Origin: Butyrivibrio sp.
Lineage (GTDB): Bacteria; Bacillota; Clostridia; Lachnospirales; Lachnospiraceae
Direction of reading: 5' to 3'
DNA: 64,000 nt
Assembly (NCBI RefSeq): GCF_017635265.1
Contig: NZ_JAGBLU010000141.1
Location: forward strand, 30,778-94,777
This document shows, one piece after another, positions 25,353 through 35,009 of the stretch (positions are counted from its first letter, which is position 1; the number at the start of each line of letters is the position of its first letter). The notes below the pieces were generated by a model. It did no database searches. It saw nothing but the letters and a program-made list of their open reading frames with translations, and was not told the origin of the DNA. The position numbers were made by a program, and so were the translations under genes.

Positions 25353-26192
25353 TTATAACTGAAAATCTCCGAAAACGCTGGTGATCGGAGTTGTCTTGTA
25401 GGCATTTAAAAGTGCTGCAGCATATTCGCTTTGTGAAAGAGTCGTATCTGCTGCCCCCAACGAATTAGCAGTAAGTGAATTGGAATTAAGATCTGAAAGT
25501 GAAATATCCTGACTATTTGTGCTGTTTTCAGATGTGCCGCTTATAAGAGCATTCTGAAGCAGATTTCCAGAAAAGTATGTTGACTGAGCAAGCTCTTTTA
25601 ACGCATTCTGAGAAAGAAGCCCGTTGTAAGCATTTGAATTAGCAGTCGAATCTCCATCCGTTGCAGTAGAAGACGGTGCCAGCTCTCCGACTGCCGAAAT
25701 GGAGGACTCACTAAGTTCAGCTCCGTGCTCTGCCATGTTTTGAAGTATTTCTGCCTTAACATCCACAGTATGTGATGCTATATTATTGGTTATTTCTGAC
25801 CTGATATCAACGCTGCGATTCGATATGTTATTAAGAATTGTTGATTCAATATCCAGATCACTAAATACTGAATTGATTTCTTCAGAAAGGGTATCCTGCG
25901 TTACCGCTGCATCATCATCTACACCACCGGAAGCATTATCAGATGCCACAGTTACAGTATCGGCCGAAGCATCGCTGTTTGAATCCGTATTGACAGCCGT
26001 AACTTTCTCTGCCGCTTCTGTTCCTGAAGAATCGCTGCTATTCTGCGTAGCAATATTCAGATATTTTTGAAAAAGGGAAATTCCGCTCAGATCTGTGGTA
26101 TCAGAACTTTCAGATGTAGCCTTAGCTACATCCGAAATAGAATACAAATAATTATTTACCGCACTTACAATCCCTGAAATACTCAGTGCCAT
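25353..26192 (-). CDS. Ser/Asn/Asp-rich protein of unknown function
   Basis: I do not recognise this 279-residue protein. It has no signal peptide or membrane segment. The first 25 residues (MALSISGIVSAVNNYLYSIS) look helical and amphipathic. The middle is acidic and rich in Ser, Thr, Asp and Ala. Around residues 115-155 there are three related blocks: NRSVDIRSEITNNI, SHTVDVKAEILQNM and a weaker preceding one. The composition resembles secreted or surface proteins exported without a Sec signal, such as flagellin-like or hook-associated proteins, but no motif proves this. AGGGGAG precedes the ATG and a good promoter lies about 60 bases upstream, so it is a real single-gene unit. Confidence 0.75.
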   Translation of the reverse strand: MALSISGIVSAVNNYLYSISDVAKATSESSDTTDLSGISLFQKYLNIATQNSSDSSGTEAAEKVTAVNTDSNSDASADTVTVASDNASGGVDDDAAVTQDTLSEEINSVFSDLDIESTILNNISNRSVDIRSEITNNIASHTVDVKAEILQNMAEHGAELSESSISAVGELAPSSTATDGDSTANSNAYNGLLSQNALKELAQSTYFSGNLLQNALISGTSENSTNSQDISLSDLNSNSLTANSLGAADTTLSQSEYAAALLNAYKTTPITSVFGDFQL

Positions 26193-26253
26193 GCTTTTTC
26201 TCCCCTAAAATACCTCACAAAAAGTTTTTAATATTCACCGTTTCTTTGATTAC

Positions 26254-26282
26254 ATTATATAGTTAATAATCATTTTTTTGAA
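26254..26282 (-). promoter_or_regulatory. Promoter of the Ser/Asn-rich protein gene
   Basis: TTCAAA and TATAAT with a 17-base spacer are seen on the minus strand, with the start near 26247 and a leader of about 55 bases. The -10 box is a perfect match. Confidence 0.65.
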
Positions 26283-26344
26283 TATATATTATTTGTATTT
26301 TGAAACAATATTTTTTTGCTGATAATGTATTTCAATTACCCTAT

Positions 26345-27346
26345 TTAGAAACTGCCGGGATATCCGATTTCCTGCGCTCTTTCGTTAAGAACCGCATTTA
26401 TTCCGTCCGAATCATATATTAAAAATCCCTCGTCCTTGAATCTGACTCCCAGTTCAGCTATATCGGCTTTTCCAGCTTCAGTTTCTACTTCGCTATAACT
26501 ATCATCAAATGTATAGAAAGAATAGAAAGAATTTCTTTCCTCATAATTCTGCTCAAAATAATACTCGAGAACAGCCATGTGCTCGGCATCTATTCCTTCT
26601 GTGGAAATCGAAGTTACTGAATCACCCTTATAAATGTCATATGTTTCCATCAAAGAAAGTGTTTCTGATACCCCATAAAAGAATTTGTATTCTCCGCTTG
26701 CATCTACATAAGCATAATCCACATCATGAATATTGGCAGCTGATGCTCCACCGCTCTCAATCGTTCCATCTGCATTAACTGTTACATATGATCTTTCAGT
26801 AGCGCTCTGGTCATAGCAGATAACTAATTCATCATTTATTCTTTTGATTATCATATCAAGACCAAATCCGGCGCCAAGCTGGGCCTCAACAAGCAGTTCT
26901 TCTTCTCCGTCACTGCCGCAGTCCACCTTTGAATATGTGATTTCAGCATCCTGCTGAAAATCTTCAATCTGTTTTAAAGCATCACATATTTCGCTAATGG
27001 TATAGCTTTCACCCACTGTAAGTACCTGTGACAGCTCCAAATATCCCGGAACATCGCCTTTTCCAGTATATTTCACTTTGGCTGTTCCTTTTTCCACATC
27101 GGAATATGTCAACCCATCCGTATTTTCTACTGCACTTCCTGCTCCATTTTCTGTTACATTCTCCGCTGTGCTTTCTGATGCAGTTTCCGTTGTTTTTCCT
27201 GTGGTGTTCTCCGCCTTACTTTCTGCTGGATTTTCAATTGAACTCCATGTAGCATTTTCTGTTTCTTTGGCTCCACATCCAGCCATGGCCATTGCAGCAA
27301 CAATCGCCGCTATAGTGATTCCTGTCTTTCTCTGATTTCTTTTCAT
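26345..27346 (-). CDS. Lipoprotein of unknown function
   Basis: The 333-residue protein has a lipoprotein signal (MKRNQRKTGITIAAI, lipobox AMAGCG). A low-complexity Glu/Asn/Thr linker with repeated AEN and ES-A-EN units runs to about residue 75, and a folded acidic domain of about 250 residues with many Tyr follows. I recognise no family. A stretch of the type DCGSDGEEELLVEAQL may be a calcium-binding or EF-hand-like turn, but this is weak. GAGGATGTT precedes the ATG. It follows the Rpn-family gene by 39 bases on the same strand and may be co-transcribed. Confidence 0.8.
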   Translation of the reverse strand: MKRNQRKTGITIAAIVAAMAMAGCGAKETENATWSSIENPAESKAENTTGKTTETASESTAENVTENGAGSAVENTDGLTYSDVEKGTAKVKYTGKGDVPGYLELSQVLTVGESYTISEICDALKQIEDFQQDAEITYSKVDCGSDGEEELLVEAQLGAGFGLDMIIKRINDELVICYDQSATERSYVTVNADGTIESGGASAANIHDVDYAYVDASGEYKFFYGVSETLSLMETYDIYKGDSVTSISTEGIDAEHMAVLEYYFEQNYEERNSFYSFYTFDDSYSEVETEAGKADIAELGVRFKDEGFLIYDSDGINAVLNERAQEIGYPGSF

Positions 27347-27385
27347 AACATCCTCATAATTTGTATCTATCTTGAAATGCAGTAT

Positions 27386-28441
27386 TTACTGCACCTTCAA
27401 GCCACTCTGTTGTTTCCACTCATCATAAATTTTCTCTTCATCATAATCCGGAAGATACTTTTTAGCTATGGAGCAGATTTCTGTTACCAGTTCTTCATCT
27501 TCTTCAACTTCATCTGCAATTGCTTCAATGCTTTTTCCTTTGACAAGCTTTTTGCAGATTAAAGTTATAAGGCTTAAATCTTTACCTATCACTTTGCCTA
27601 TTTCTTTACCCTTTGTTCTCTCTTCCTGTACATTAAAGCCTTTCCATCCCTCAAAAAGATCACTCATATCCCTCTCCTTTATATGACTGACAAAATCCTG
27701 AATCTCATCTTCCGGTACATACTGCTTTCTAAGTACTACTGCTATTACTTTTGCAAGGGTCTCAAGAACATCCTCCGGAGATTTAAATGCAATGTTTTCA
27801 AGATAGTCCTTAGGTAAGCCTAACGAATTAAATTCAGCAGCATCCTTTAACTTATTAATAAGCATTATCAGCGATAATCCATCTTCTCTATCCAGTAATT
27901 CCTCACGATTGTAATCCCCTGTATTAACCAAATGATACTCAAACTTTGGAATATACTTAGAAAACACTTCACCAAGAGCAATTCTTGATGAAAAAGCCTT
28001 ATCCACTGTCCATTTATCTACGCCGTTATAATATACGATTGGAAATACCGGTGGATACTTGAAGTCTTTTGACTTGCTTATTCCTTTATGAAGTTTCTCC
28101 TGCTGCTTTGCATAATCCTCCCAGATAAACACCATATACCGAAGAATCTGCATACATACATTATAGTCTACCTGTGCTTTGTGTTCAATTAATGTGATGA
28201 ATACTTCTTTTCCGCCTGTTATGCGAACTTTTTTGACCACATCAGCATTTCGCTCTTCTGTGAACATTGGAATATAGCGATCCGTAACATCCTCAATATC
28301 TTCCGCTTCAACACTCTTTAGCTCCTCAATGTTTGAGTAATTCCTCAATAACTGTGCACAAAGATTGGCATTGCCAAATATGGTTTTGGCTCCACTGTCC
28401 TTTTCCTTACTATTACTGATCTGATTGTTTTCTTCTGACAT
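27386..28441 (-). CDS. Rpn-family recombination-promoting nuclease / putative transposase
   Basis: The 351-residue protein belongs to the PD-(D/E)XK nucleases of the Rpn/transposase_31 type, common in many copies in Lachnospiraceae. The nuclease core is seen as ERNADVVKKVRI (Asp) and TLIEHKAQVD (E-x-K) near residues 65-95, followed by PVFPIVYYNG. A C-terminal region KGKSIEAIADEVEEDEELV, as in many family members, ends the protein. The ATG at 28441 is preferred because AAAGGGG lies 8 bases before it; the ATG at 28447 is only 3 bases from that site. No terminal repeats were seen around it, so it is not an insertion sequence. Confidence 0.85.
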   Translation of the reverse strand: MSEENNQISNSKEKDSGAKTIFGNANLCAQLLRNYSNIEELKSVEAEDIEDVTDRYIPMFTEERNADVVKKVRITGGKEVFITLIEHKAQVDYNVCMQILRYMVFIWEDYAKQQEKLHKGISKSKDFKYPPVFPIVYYNGVDKWTVDKAFSSRIALGEVFSKYIPKFEYHLVNTGDYNREELLDREDGLSLIMLINKLKDAAEFNSLGLPKDYLENIAFKSPEDVLETLAKVIAVVLRKQYVPEDEIQDFVSHIKERDMSDLFEGWKGFNVQEERTKGKEIGKVIGKDLSLITLICKKLVKGKSIEAIADEVEEDEELVTEICSIAKKYLPDYDEEKIYDEWKQQSGLKVQ

Positions 28442-28603
28442 ACACATATGCCCCTTTCTATTTTAATTACTTACAAAACCTGTGAAAAAAAGCATATGCA
28501 AGAACTGCTAAGCCTTTTCCGATTGGATTTGAAACTGCATAAGATTTATGCAACCATGTCAGAATAGCACATAGTGTGTTGAGAAGCAAATATAATTTTT
28601 AGC

Positions 28604-28642
28604 AAAAAGGTGCCTGCTAACATTAGTTCATAAGCAGACACC
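28604..28642 (-). terminator. Intrinsic terminator after the GH38 gene
   Basis: GGTGTCTGCT pairs with AGCAGGCACC (one G-U) around a 14-base loop and is followed by five Ts on the minus strand. It lies about 80 bases after the GH38 stop and closes the AraC-GH28-GH38 operon. The rest of 28448-28720 shows nothing else. Confidence 0.85.
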
Positions 28643-28720
28643 TTATCCTTTTATATCAATTCAAATAATAACAGAAAATAAAATGGCCCTCTAACCCCGT
28701 CCCCAAGGGACCAAAAAGAG

Positions 28721-31700
28721 TCAAGATACTGATAAGACAAAAGTCTTTATTTCAAATGGTTCCATCTCAAATGACAAAAGCTTATTCTGAGCATCGTAGC
28801 CAAAGCCATCATGTACTTCAGTCTTTCGCTCAAGGAGGTCACACTCACTCACTGCTTTCGGACTAATATCATATCCATTAAACATACTAGCCTTAACAGT
28901 ATGCTTTTCACCGTATCCCTCAAACAATCTGATCACTATATCATTTGAGTTCTCAGCCATCTTAACTGCTTCAACGAATACGCCACTTTCTTCGATGTCA
29001 ATTATGCCACGCAGAGCTGCTGCCACTATGTCAGAAGGCTGACCGCTTAAAGAGCTCTTGCTCTCAGGAATATAGAAGTGACTGTTCTCATTTAACTTTC
29101 TGGCTTCCTCTATTACTCTGCCCTCTCTGTAATCACCCTCATGAGGGAAAAGAGAATAGGTAAACTCATGAAGTCCCTGATCAGCGTTAGGGTTCGGGAA
29201 TATTCCTGACTTAATAAGTGTAAGTCTCATAAGTTTTTCTTTTGCATCATAGCCGTACTTGCAGTCATTAAGTACAGCGACGCCAAAAGAGCCATCTTTA
29301 TCAGAAATATCCATCCATTTATGAGCACAACACTCAAACTTTGCCCTATCCCAGCTGTTTTCCCTCTTGAGGTTTCTTTTTAGATTGCCATACTGCGTCT
29401 CGCATGTAATCTGTTCTGAATCCACATCAACAGGAAATGCTGCCTTTAAAAGTGTCTGATGCTCATGCCAGTCAATCTTTGTCTCAAAATCTATTCGCCT
29501 TGAATCTGAATAGAAGTGAATTTTCTGCTGAATTTCAGAATTCCTGAAAGGTCTCTTTACGCTAACTACAATCTCACGGCAAGAATCTGCTTCAATTCTA
29601 TTGCTACCACTATCCCCTTGACTAACTGACAACTCTTTAATGTCTGTAATATCCCATGACACATTTTCAAAATCCGCATCAATGTTCCAACAGTCATATT
29701 CCTTGGGCTTATCTTCAAAGGCGATCAGTCTGTTTAATGGGCTTTGATTGTTATCTCTCAGTTCTTTTCCACATTTTTTGTCAAAAAGACTTTCTAATTC
29801 ACCATTGCTGTCCACTACTACTGAATAAAATCTTGTATTTATAAAAATCTTTCCATCTTTATCTTCGCAAGTAATGTCATTACTTACAGCTTTTTCCTCA
29901 CCACAAGTATTGTCACTACCTTCAGCTTTATCCACATGGCAGATAAGTTTTGACAGATCAATTTCCTTTGCAGCTTCATCTATGATTATTTCTGCTCTTC
30001 TCTTTATGTCTGCGTAGTCCACATCAGAATCCTGATAAACTTCCTCAATTGAGGAGCCCGGTAAAATATCATGGAACTGATTGAGCATGACCTTTTTCCA
30101 GATTTCTTTTATCTCTTTTGCAGGATAAGCTTTATGCCCATGTAACAATGCGCATACAGACAAAAGCTCAGCCTCCGCTAAAAGATACTCTGACCTTCTG
30201 TTGTTCTTTTTATTCTTGCCGATAGAGGTGTAGGTTCCTCTGTGATATTCCAGATACAGCTCATCTTTCCAGATTGGGACTTCCTTGCCTTCAATCTCTT
30301 TTAATAATTCTTCAAAAAACTCGCCAACTGCTGCCTGCTTTGTTCTTGGAACTCCGGGGATTCCCATTTCAAGCCTTCTGTTCATCTCAAGCATTTCCCA
30401 GGTTGGACCGCCGCCGCCATCTCCATAGCCATAGCAGTCAAGGACCACATCCGTTAATTCTTTTTCCCTAAAGGCTTCCCATGCCCCCATTACCTGCGAC
30501 GCATTCTGTCTTCCATTGTAGGTGTAGTTAAGAATCCTGCCATTTCTTCCTAAATCTACCGCCTTATCGTAATCGCATGTGGTGATTATGTAGGTAGGAA
30601 TCACACTGCCATCAATGCCTTCCCAGTTAAAAAGATCATGTGGCATCCTGTTGGTATCATTCCAAGCAACCTTTGTCGTCATAAATGCTTTTATCCCACT
30701 CTTTTTCAATATCTGCGGAAGAGCAGCACTATAACCAAATACGTCAGGAAGCCATAAAACTCTGCTATCTACGCCAAACTCCTCTTTGAAATATTCTTTT
30801 CCGTAAAGAATCTGCCTCACCAAAGACTCTCCTGATGTCAGATTACAGTCCGCTTCAAGCCACATACCGCCTTCGGGTTCAAAACGCATTTCCTTTACCT
30901 GTTTTTTTATCTCCTCAAAGAGCTCCGGTTCTTCCTCCTTTACAAACTCGTACATCTGTGGAGTGCTTGCCATGAAAAGATATTCCGGATACTTTTTCAT
31001 GAGCTCCATAACAGTTGAGTAACTGCGGATAACTTTTTCTCTTGTCTGACGTATTCTCCACTTCCAGGCAACATCTATGTGTGTATGTCCGACACTTGCC
31101 ACTGTGACAGGAAGATAATCTTTGCCATATAGGTTTTTTCTCAGTAAATCTGCGGCTTTGGCGAGTTTTCCACAATTGTTTGTAACCGATATTTTATTTT
31201 CCACGTTTTCCACGTCTACTAATCCACACGCTGTGGATAGTCCATCAAGTATGATTTTCACGGAGTTTTGCACATTTGTGGATAACTTTGTGGATAAACT
31301 ATCCAGAATCTCATCAGAGATTTCCACATTTTTATTCTGTTCTTCAAATGCTCCTGCAGTTGTATCAAGCACAGATTCGCGCTTTGACGAAGGTATTCCA
31401 AGCATTGCCTGCATGGCTTCAAATGGCACTTTCATGTCAAAATACAGCTTTTGAACCGCTTCGTTTCTGGCTGCAATTGTCATGTTCAGATAGTTCTCAT
31501 TTTTATCAAGATTTGAATATGCATATATCCTGATATCCACAACCCTATCTTTTCCACAATCCCAATCTTCTTTATCAAAGATAGTAACACTGTTATGGTT
31601 CATATCCATTCCACAGCGCCTTTTCCCATTTATATATACCAGCATCTGTGGATTGTTGGTATTCCATATATCTTCTGCACCTGTGGATAAAAAGAACAAC

Positions 31701-31969
31701 ACCTCTTTACCCTTGTAGAGTTCAGGGATTTCCACCGCCACATGAAAACAATAGTGACCATCGGGCTCTCCCCAAGCTGAGCCCTGTTCAAACTTCTCCC
31801 ATCCTGAAACATCATCAAGTACAGTTTCTCTGCTATTATACGGAACTTCTTTTATCCTTATTCCATCAGCAGTCATCACATCTTTAACCGGTCTGACATC
31901 TTCCCAAAGACTATTCTCCAGCATTTCTATTGTGTCTTTTATTCTGTTATACTTTTCTGCTCTTCCCAT
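28721..31969 (-). CDS. GH38 alpha-mannosidase
   Basis: The 1082-residue cytoplasmic enzyme has the GH38 catalytic domain in the middle: metal-site GHTHIDVAW with H295, H297 and D299, and WLPDVFGYSAALPQI with the nucleophile Asp409. The three-helix and C-terminal beta domains complete the usual length. The N-terminal 270 residues are a beta-rich domain as in bacterial alpha-mannosidases. There is no signal peptide, so it trims imported oligosaccharides. It follows GH28 by 40 bases and ends the operon. Confidence 0.93.
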   Translation of the reverse strand: MGRAEKYNRIKDTIEMLENSLWEDVRPVKDVMTADGIRIKEVPYNSRETVLDDVSGWEKFEQGSAWGEPDGHYCFHVAVEIPELYKGKEVLFFLSTGAEDIWNTNNPQMLVYINGKRRCGMDMNHNSVTIFDKEDWDCGKDRVVDIRIYAYSNLDKNENYLNMTIAARNEAVQKLYFDMKVPFEAMQAMLGIPSSKRESVLDTTAGAFEEQNKNVEISDEILDSLSTKLSTNVQNSVKIILDGLSTACGLVDVENVENKISVTNNCGKLAKAADLLRKNLYGKDYLPVTVASVGHTHIDVAWKWRIRQTREKVIRSYSTVMELMKKYPEYLFMASTPQMYEFVKEEEPELFEEIKKQVKEMRFEPEGGMWLEADCNLTSGESLVRQILYGKEYFKEEFGVDSRVLWLPDVFGYSAALPQILKKSGIKAFMTTKVAWNDTNRMPHDLFNWEGIDGSVIPTYIITTCDYDKAVDLGRNGRILNYTYNGRQNASQVMGAWEAFREKELTDVVLDCYGYGDGGGGPTWEMLEMNRRLEMGIPGVPRTKQAAVGEFFEELLKEIEGKEVPIWKDELYLEYHRGTYTSIGKNKKNNRRSEYLLAEAELLSVCALLHGHKAYPAKEIKEIWKKVMLNQFHDILPGSSIEEVYQDSDVDYADIKRRAEIIIDEAAKEIDLSKLICHVDKAEGSDNTCGEEKAVSNDITCEDKDGKIFINTRFYSVVVDSNGELESLFDKKCGKELRDNNQSPLNRLIAFEDKPKEYDCWNIDADFENVSWDITDIKELSVSQGDSGSNRIEADSCREIVVSVKRPFRNSEIQQKIHFYSDSRRIDFETKIDWHEHQTLLKAAFPVDVDSEQITCETQYGNLKRNLKRENSWDRAKFECCAHKWMDISDKDGSFGVAVLNDCKYGYDAKEKLMRLTLIKSGIFPNPNADQGLHEFTYSLFPHEGDYREGRVIEEARKLNENSHFYIPESKSSLSGQPSDIVAAALRGIIDIEESGVFVEAVKMAENSNDIVIRLFEGYGEKHTVKASMFNGYDISPKAVSECDLLERKTEVHDGFGYDAQNKLLSFEMEPFEIKTFVLSVS

Positions 31970-32009
31970 TTTTCACACCCTGTTTTATTGTTCTACAATT
32001 CCCAAAGCT

Positions 32010-33542
32010 TTAACACTTCACAATACATTCTCTTGTATTCATGCTTCTCGGTACAATGTTTATATCTTCTAAAGTAACATATGGCGCATGCCTGATAAAT
32101 ATCCCGTAAGCAGGAACATCACCAAAACTGTTATTTTCAGGATAATCTGTTACACTTTCATGTATACTCGACAAAAGATTTATCTCTTCAATATCATCTC
32201 TGTATTCAACAGAAAAGCTTTTTATATCTATTTTTCCTAAATCTTTGCCTTTATCGTCTTCCATCCTATAGCCGGTAATAATAGATGGCACTTCTGCATT
32301 TACAGCTTTGACATTTTCGATAGTCACCTCTTCTATAGAACCGCCAAAATATCTCTTCTCTTTATCCTGTTCATCTACATATCCAAACTTATTCCTCTTG
32401 TTGAGACATACAAATAAAGGACAGCTCACATTATCCATAGTTATATTTTTTACTCTGACATTACTTACATTGCTTCCATCCGAAGACTCTATTGCAATCC
32501 CAGAGCATGTTCCGGGATATATGTCCGGAAGCATAAAATGGCAGTTTTCCACTGATATGTCACTTATGTCATAAAATGTCTCTGTGCCTATTTTAAAAGA
32601 GTTGGCTACAGTAAGAACTACGCAGTCCTCAAAATGAACATGATGCGTTCCTCCCATTTTACTATCATCCGAAACATTTATCCCATCATGCTCATGGCCT
32701 CTCGGAGCTTTCACAACAAGTCCATCATCTGCGCAAGAAACAAAACAGTGTCTTACATCCACATTACTGCTCCCCATAACATCAATACCATCTGTGTTTG
32801 CCACATGCCTATTTCCGTTGATTACGACATCTTTAATTTCAATATTGTCGCATCCATCTACGCAAAGGTTCCAATCCATTGCTCCTTCAAGACATATATT
32901 TGAAACACCTGAATGATTACAATTATGAAGCCAAACCATATACATTGGCCTTTGAATTTTGGGTAGTCCATAGCCATATCTGTCCTCTGCATACCGTATT
33001 CTGCTCCTGATCTCGTATCTGATCGTATCCACAGGATATCCCATTGGATCATATAAAACCGGTGGTAGTTTTATCTTATCAAGGGGCTCCAGTCTTGGTT
33101 TTTTTAGTGGTGGATACACAAAGTACTCTCCATTTCCTATAATCCTTCCACCTCCGCATATCATTGAGTTATCTGCGTTATCCATAATTACAAAAGCATC
33201 CGTATATTGTGATAGATCTTTTGATGCAACCAGGGCTGACGAGGTTGTTATAAAAAGCTTAGTTCTGCTATAGATTCTTAAAGTCCCCGAGCAGTATAAT
33301 CCTCCATCTATAAGAACAGTCCCTCCGCCATTTTCTCTTGCAGCCTCTAAAGCATCATTAATTGCTTCGGTGCATAATGTGACTCCGTCACCGACAGCTC
33401 CAAAGTCTCTGATATCATATATTTTTTCATCTGGTATTTCCTGCTTGTGAAGGTAATCAAAAAAAGGTATTCCCCTATAATAATCCCCCTCATAGATCAC
33501 CCCGTTATCCGGAAAAGTTGCTTTATCCTTAGTTTTCACCAT
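32010..33542 (-). CDS. GH28 polygalacturonase-like glycosidase
   Basis: The 510-residue protein has the right-handed beta-helix of GH28. It begins at YDIRDFGAVGDGVTLCTEA near residue 42 and has the catalytic NTDGIDV (N249-T-D251) and SCADDGLVVK (D272/D273). The third family motif G-H-G is not in its standard form; the corresponding stretch reads KAPRGHEHDG. No signal peptide is present, which suggests an intracellular exo-acting enzyme on short galacturonides or rhamnogalacturonides. It follows the AraC-type regulator by 10 bases, so both are in one operon. Confidence 0.88.
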   Translation of the reverse strand: MVKTKDKATFPDNGVIYEGDYYRGIPFFDYLHKQEIPDEKIYDIRDFGAVGDGVTLCTEAINDALEAARENGGGTVLIDGGLYCSGTLRIYSRTKLFITTSSALVASKDLSQYTDAFVIMDNADNSMICGGGRIIGNGEYFVYPPLKKPRLEPLDKIKLPPVLYDPMGYPVDTIRYEIRSRIRYAEDRYGYGLPKIQRPMYMVWLHNCNHSGVSNICLEGAMDWNLCVDGCDNIEIKDVVINGNRHVANTDGIDVMGSSNVDVRHCFVSCADDGLVVKAPRGHEHDGINVSDDSKMGGTHHVHFEDCVVLTVANSFKIGTETFYDISDISVENCHFMLPDIYPGTCSGIAIESSDGSNVSNVRVKNITMDNVSCPLFVCLNKRNKFGYVDEQDKEKRYFGGSIEEVTIENVKAVNAEVPSIITGYRMEDDKGKDLGKIDIKSFSVEYRDDIEEINLLSSIHESVTDYPENNSFGDVPAYGIFIRHAPYVTLEDINIVPRSMNTRECIVKC

Positions 33543-33552
33543 TCTCCTCCTT

Positions 33553-34800
33553 TTATGTTCGACTAATATAGCTATAGCTTCCCTTGATTTTTCCGGGAGT
33601 CGTGCCTTCTATTTTTTTAAACCACCGGTTCAATGTAACCATGCTACAATAACCACATTCTTCAGCAGCTTTTTTTATTGTTGTTCCATCTTTTATAAGT
33701 TCTTTAAACCTATCTATTCTCTTTCGATTTATAACTTCAAGGAGGTTCTTGCCAGTTCGTTCTTCATACAGCGCAGCCATATACTTGGCATTCAAGCCAA
33801 CCTTCTCTGCCAGAAAAGATATATTCAATCCTTCGTCAAACAGATACTCTCCCATACTTTTTTCAATTCTGTTTATTATTCCCTGCGTTTGATAGTTCAT
33901 GCTTAGTTGCTGCACTTGGCTACAGTACTTATCAGCATAACAAAGTAATGTTTTCCTTAATTTTTCGATAGATTTCTCTTTTACTATACCTGACAAAGTT
34001 TTTTGAAAATCTTCTACACTATCGAAATCATAGTAGCTTTCCATGGCGGTAGACATTTGACAGAATATACTGCATGCAATTCCTTGCGCTGTATATATTG
34101 ATATCCCCTGTTTTACCCAATCATCAATTATCAAATTTAAAAAGTTGTGAAGTGCCTCTCTGTCACCGGTTCTAGTAAGATTGACAAGTCTTTTATCGAT
34201 TTCTTCAACAGGAAGTATAGGCTTTAAATGATAGTTTTCTGATTCATCATAAAAGTGAACATCTTTAAGGCCTGACACAGATACAAACTGCTGAATCTCT
34301 TTCGCCTCTTCGTATGCAATAACTATGTTTTCAATGCCGGAATACACTTCACTGCAAGTAACTATGGCTTCCAACATATATTTCTTTCTATACGTACCAA
34401 TAATTATCTGCATAGCATCACGCAAATTTATTTTATATTCATTTATGCTGCTTTCACCGATATTGATGATATAGACAGGGTTACTGTTTACTTCAAAGAA
34501 AAGAAAACTATATTCATCTGTAAGTGCCTGCTGAAGCATCTCATCAAATTCATAAAAAGGAAACAGTTCAAATACATTTGGCTCTTCACCAATCAATTCC
34601 TCTTCAGCGTTTTCAAGTCTTACTACCATAATTACATATTTGGAAAAAGAGATTTCTCTTTTTAGGTACTCCAAAAAGTCCTTATCAAGATCTTTTACCG
34701 TAAATCTTTTTCTCACGAGTCCTGATAACGTGTAATCTTCAAGAATCCTCATCATCTGATCTTCTTTTTGTAATTCCCTAAATGTTTTTCTTCTTTCCAT
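33553..34800 (-). CDS. AraC-family regulator with large N-terminal sensor
   Basis: The 415-residue protein carries a C-terminal AraC-type double HTH (LNISFLAEKVGLNAKYMAALY; TTIKKAAEECGYCSMVTLNRWFKK) and a 300-residue cytoplasmic sensor resembling those of YesN-like or CdaR-like regulators. It has no receiver domain or membrane segment. It heads the GH28-GH38 operon and is divergent to the permease operon at 35010. The 21-bp-spaced direct repeats in that intergenic region are its likely binding site. Confidence 0.87.
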   Translation of the reverse strand: MERRKTFRELQKEDQMMRILEDYTLSGLVRKRFTVKDLDKDFLEYLKREISFSKYVIMVVRLENAEEELIGEEPNVFELFPFYEFDEMLQQALTDEYSFLFFEVNSNPVYIINIGESSINEYKINLRDAMQIIIGTYRKKYMLEAIVTCSEVYSGIENIVIAYEEAKEIQQFVSVSGLKDVHFYDESENYHLKPILPVEEIDKRLVNLTRTGDREALHNFLNLIIDDWVKQGISIYTAQGIACSIFCQMSTAMESYYDFDSVEDFQKTLSGIVKEKSIEKLRKTLLCYADKYCSQVQQLSMNYQTQGIINRIEKSMGEYLFDEGLNISFLAEKVGLNAKYMAALYEERTGKNLLEVINRKRIDRFKELIKDGTTIKKAAEECGYCSMVTLNRWFKKIEGTTPGKIKGSYSYISRT

Positions 34801-34906
34801 TATGCTAACCCTAATACAAAATTCTCAAAATTGTTTATTAGTATATCTGTTTACATATATTTATTCCAGTTCTGCAAGTAAGTTCTGTCATAGTGAAATC
34901 TTTTCT

Positions 34907-34989
34907 TACATTTTGACATTAATTTGATACATTTTGAATGTATTTATGACTTTGTGGATGCCCTCAGTAAACTTTACTGCATATATAAT
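34907..34989 (+). promoter_or_regulatory. Control region of the permease operon: direct repeats, palindrome and -10 box
   Basis: TACATTTTGA occurs at 34907-34916 and again at 34928-34937, a 21-base step (two helical turns) as in AraC-type half-sites. A perfect 15-bp palindrome CAGTAAACTTTACTG follows at 34965-34979, and a TATAAT -10 box at 34984-34989. There is no good -35 box, consistent with activation by the divergent AraC-type protein. GGAGGG and the ATG at 35010 lie just downstream, so the leader is very short. Confidence 0.65.
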
Positions 34990-35009
34990 ACCCCTTGGAG
35001 GGTTATTAT

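Noticed and set aside
27386-28441. The Rpn-type gene as part of an insertion sequence
   Set aside because: No terminal inverted repeats or target duplications were seen on either side; the family is usually a stand-alone nuclease gene.
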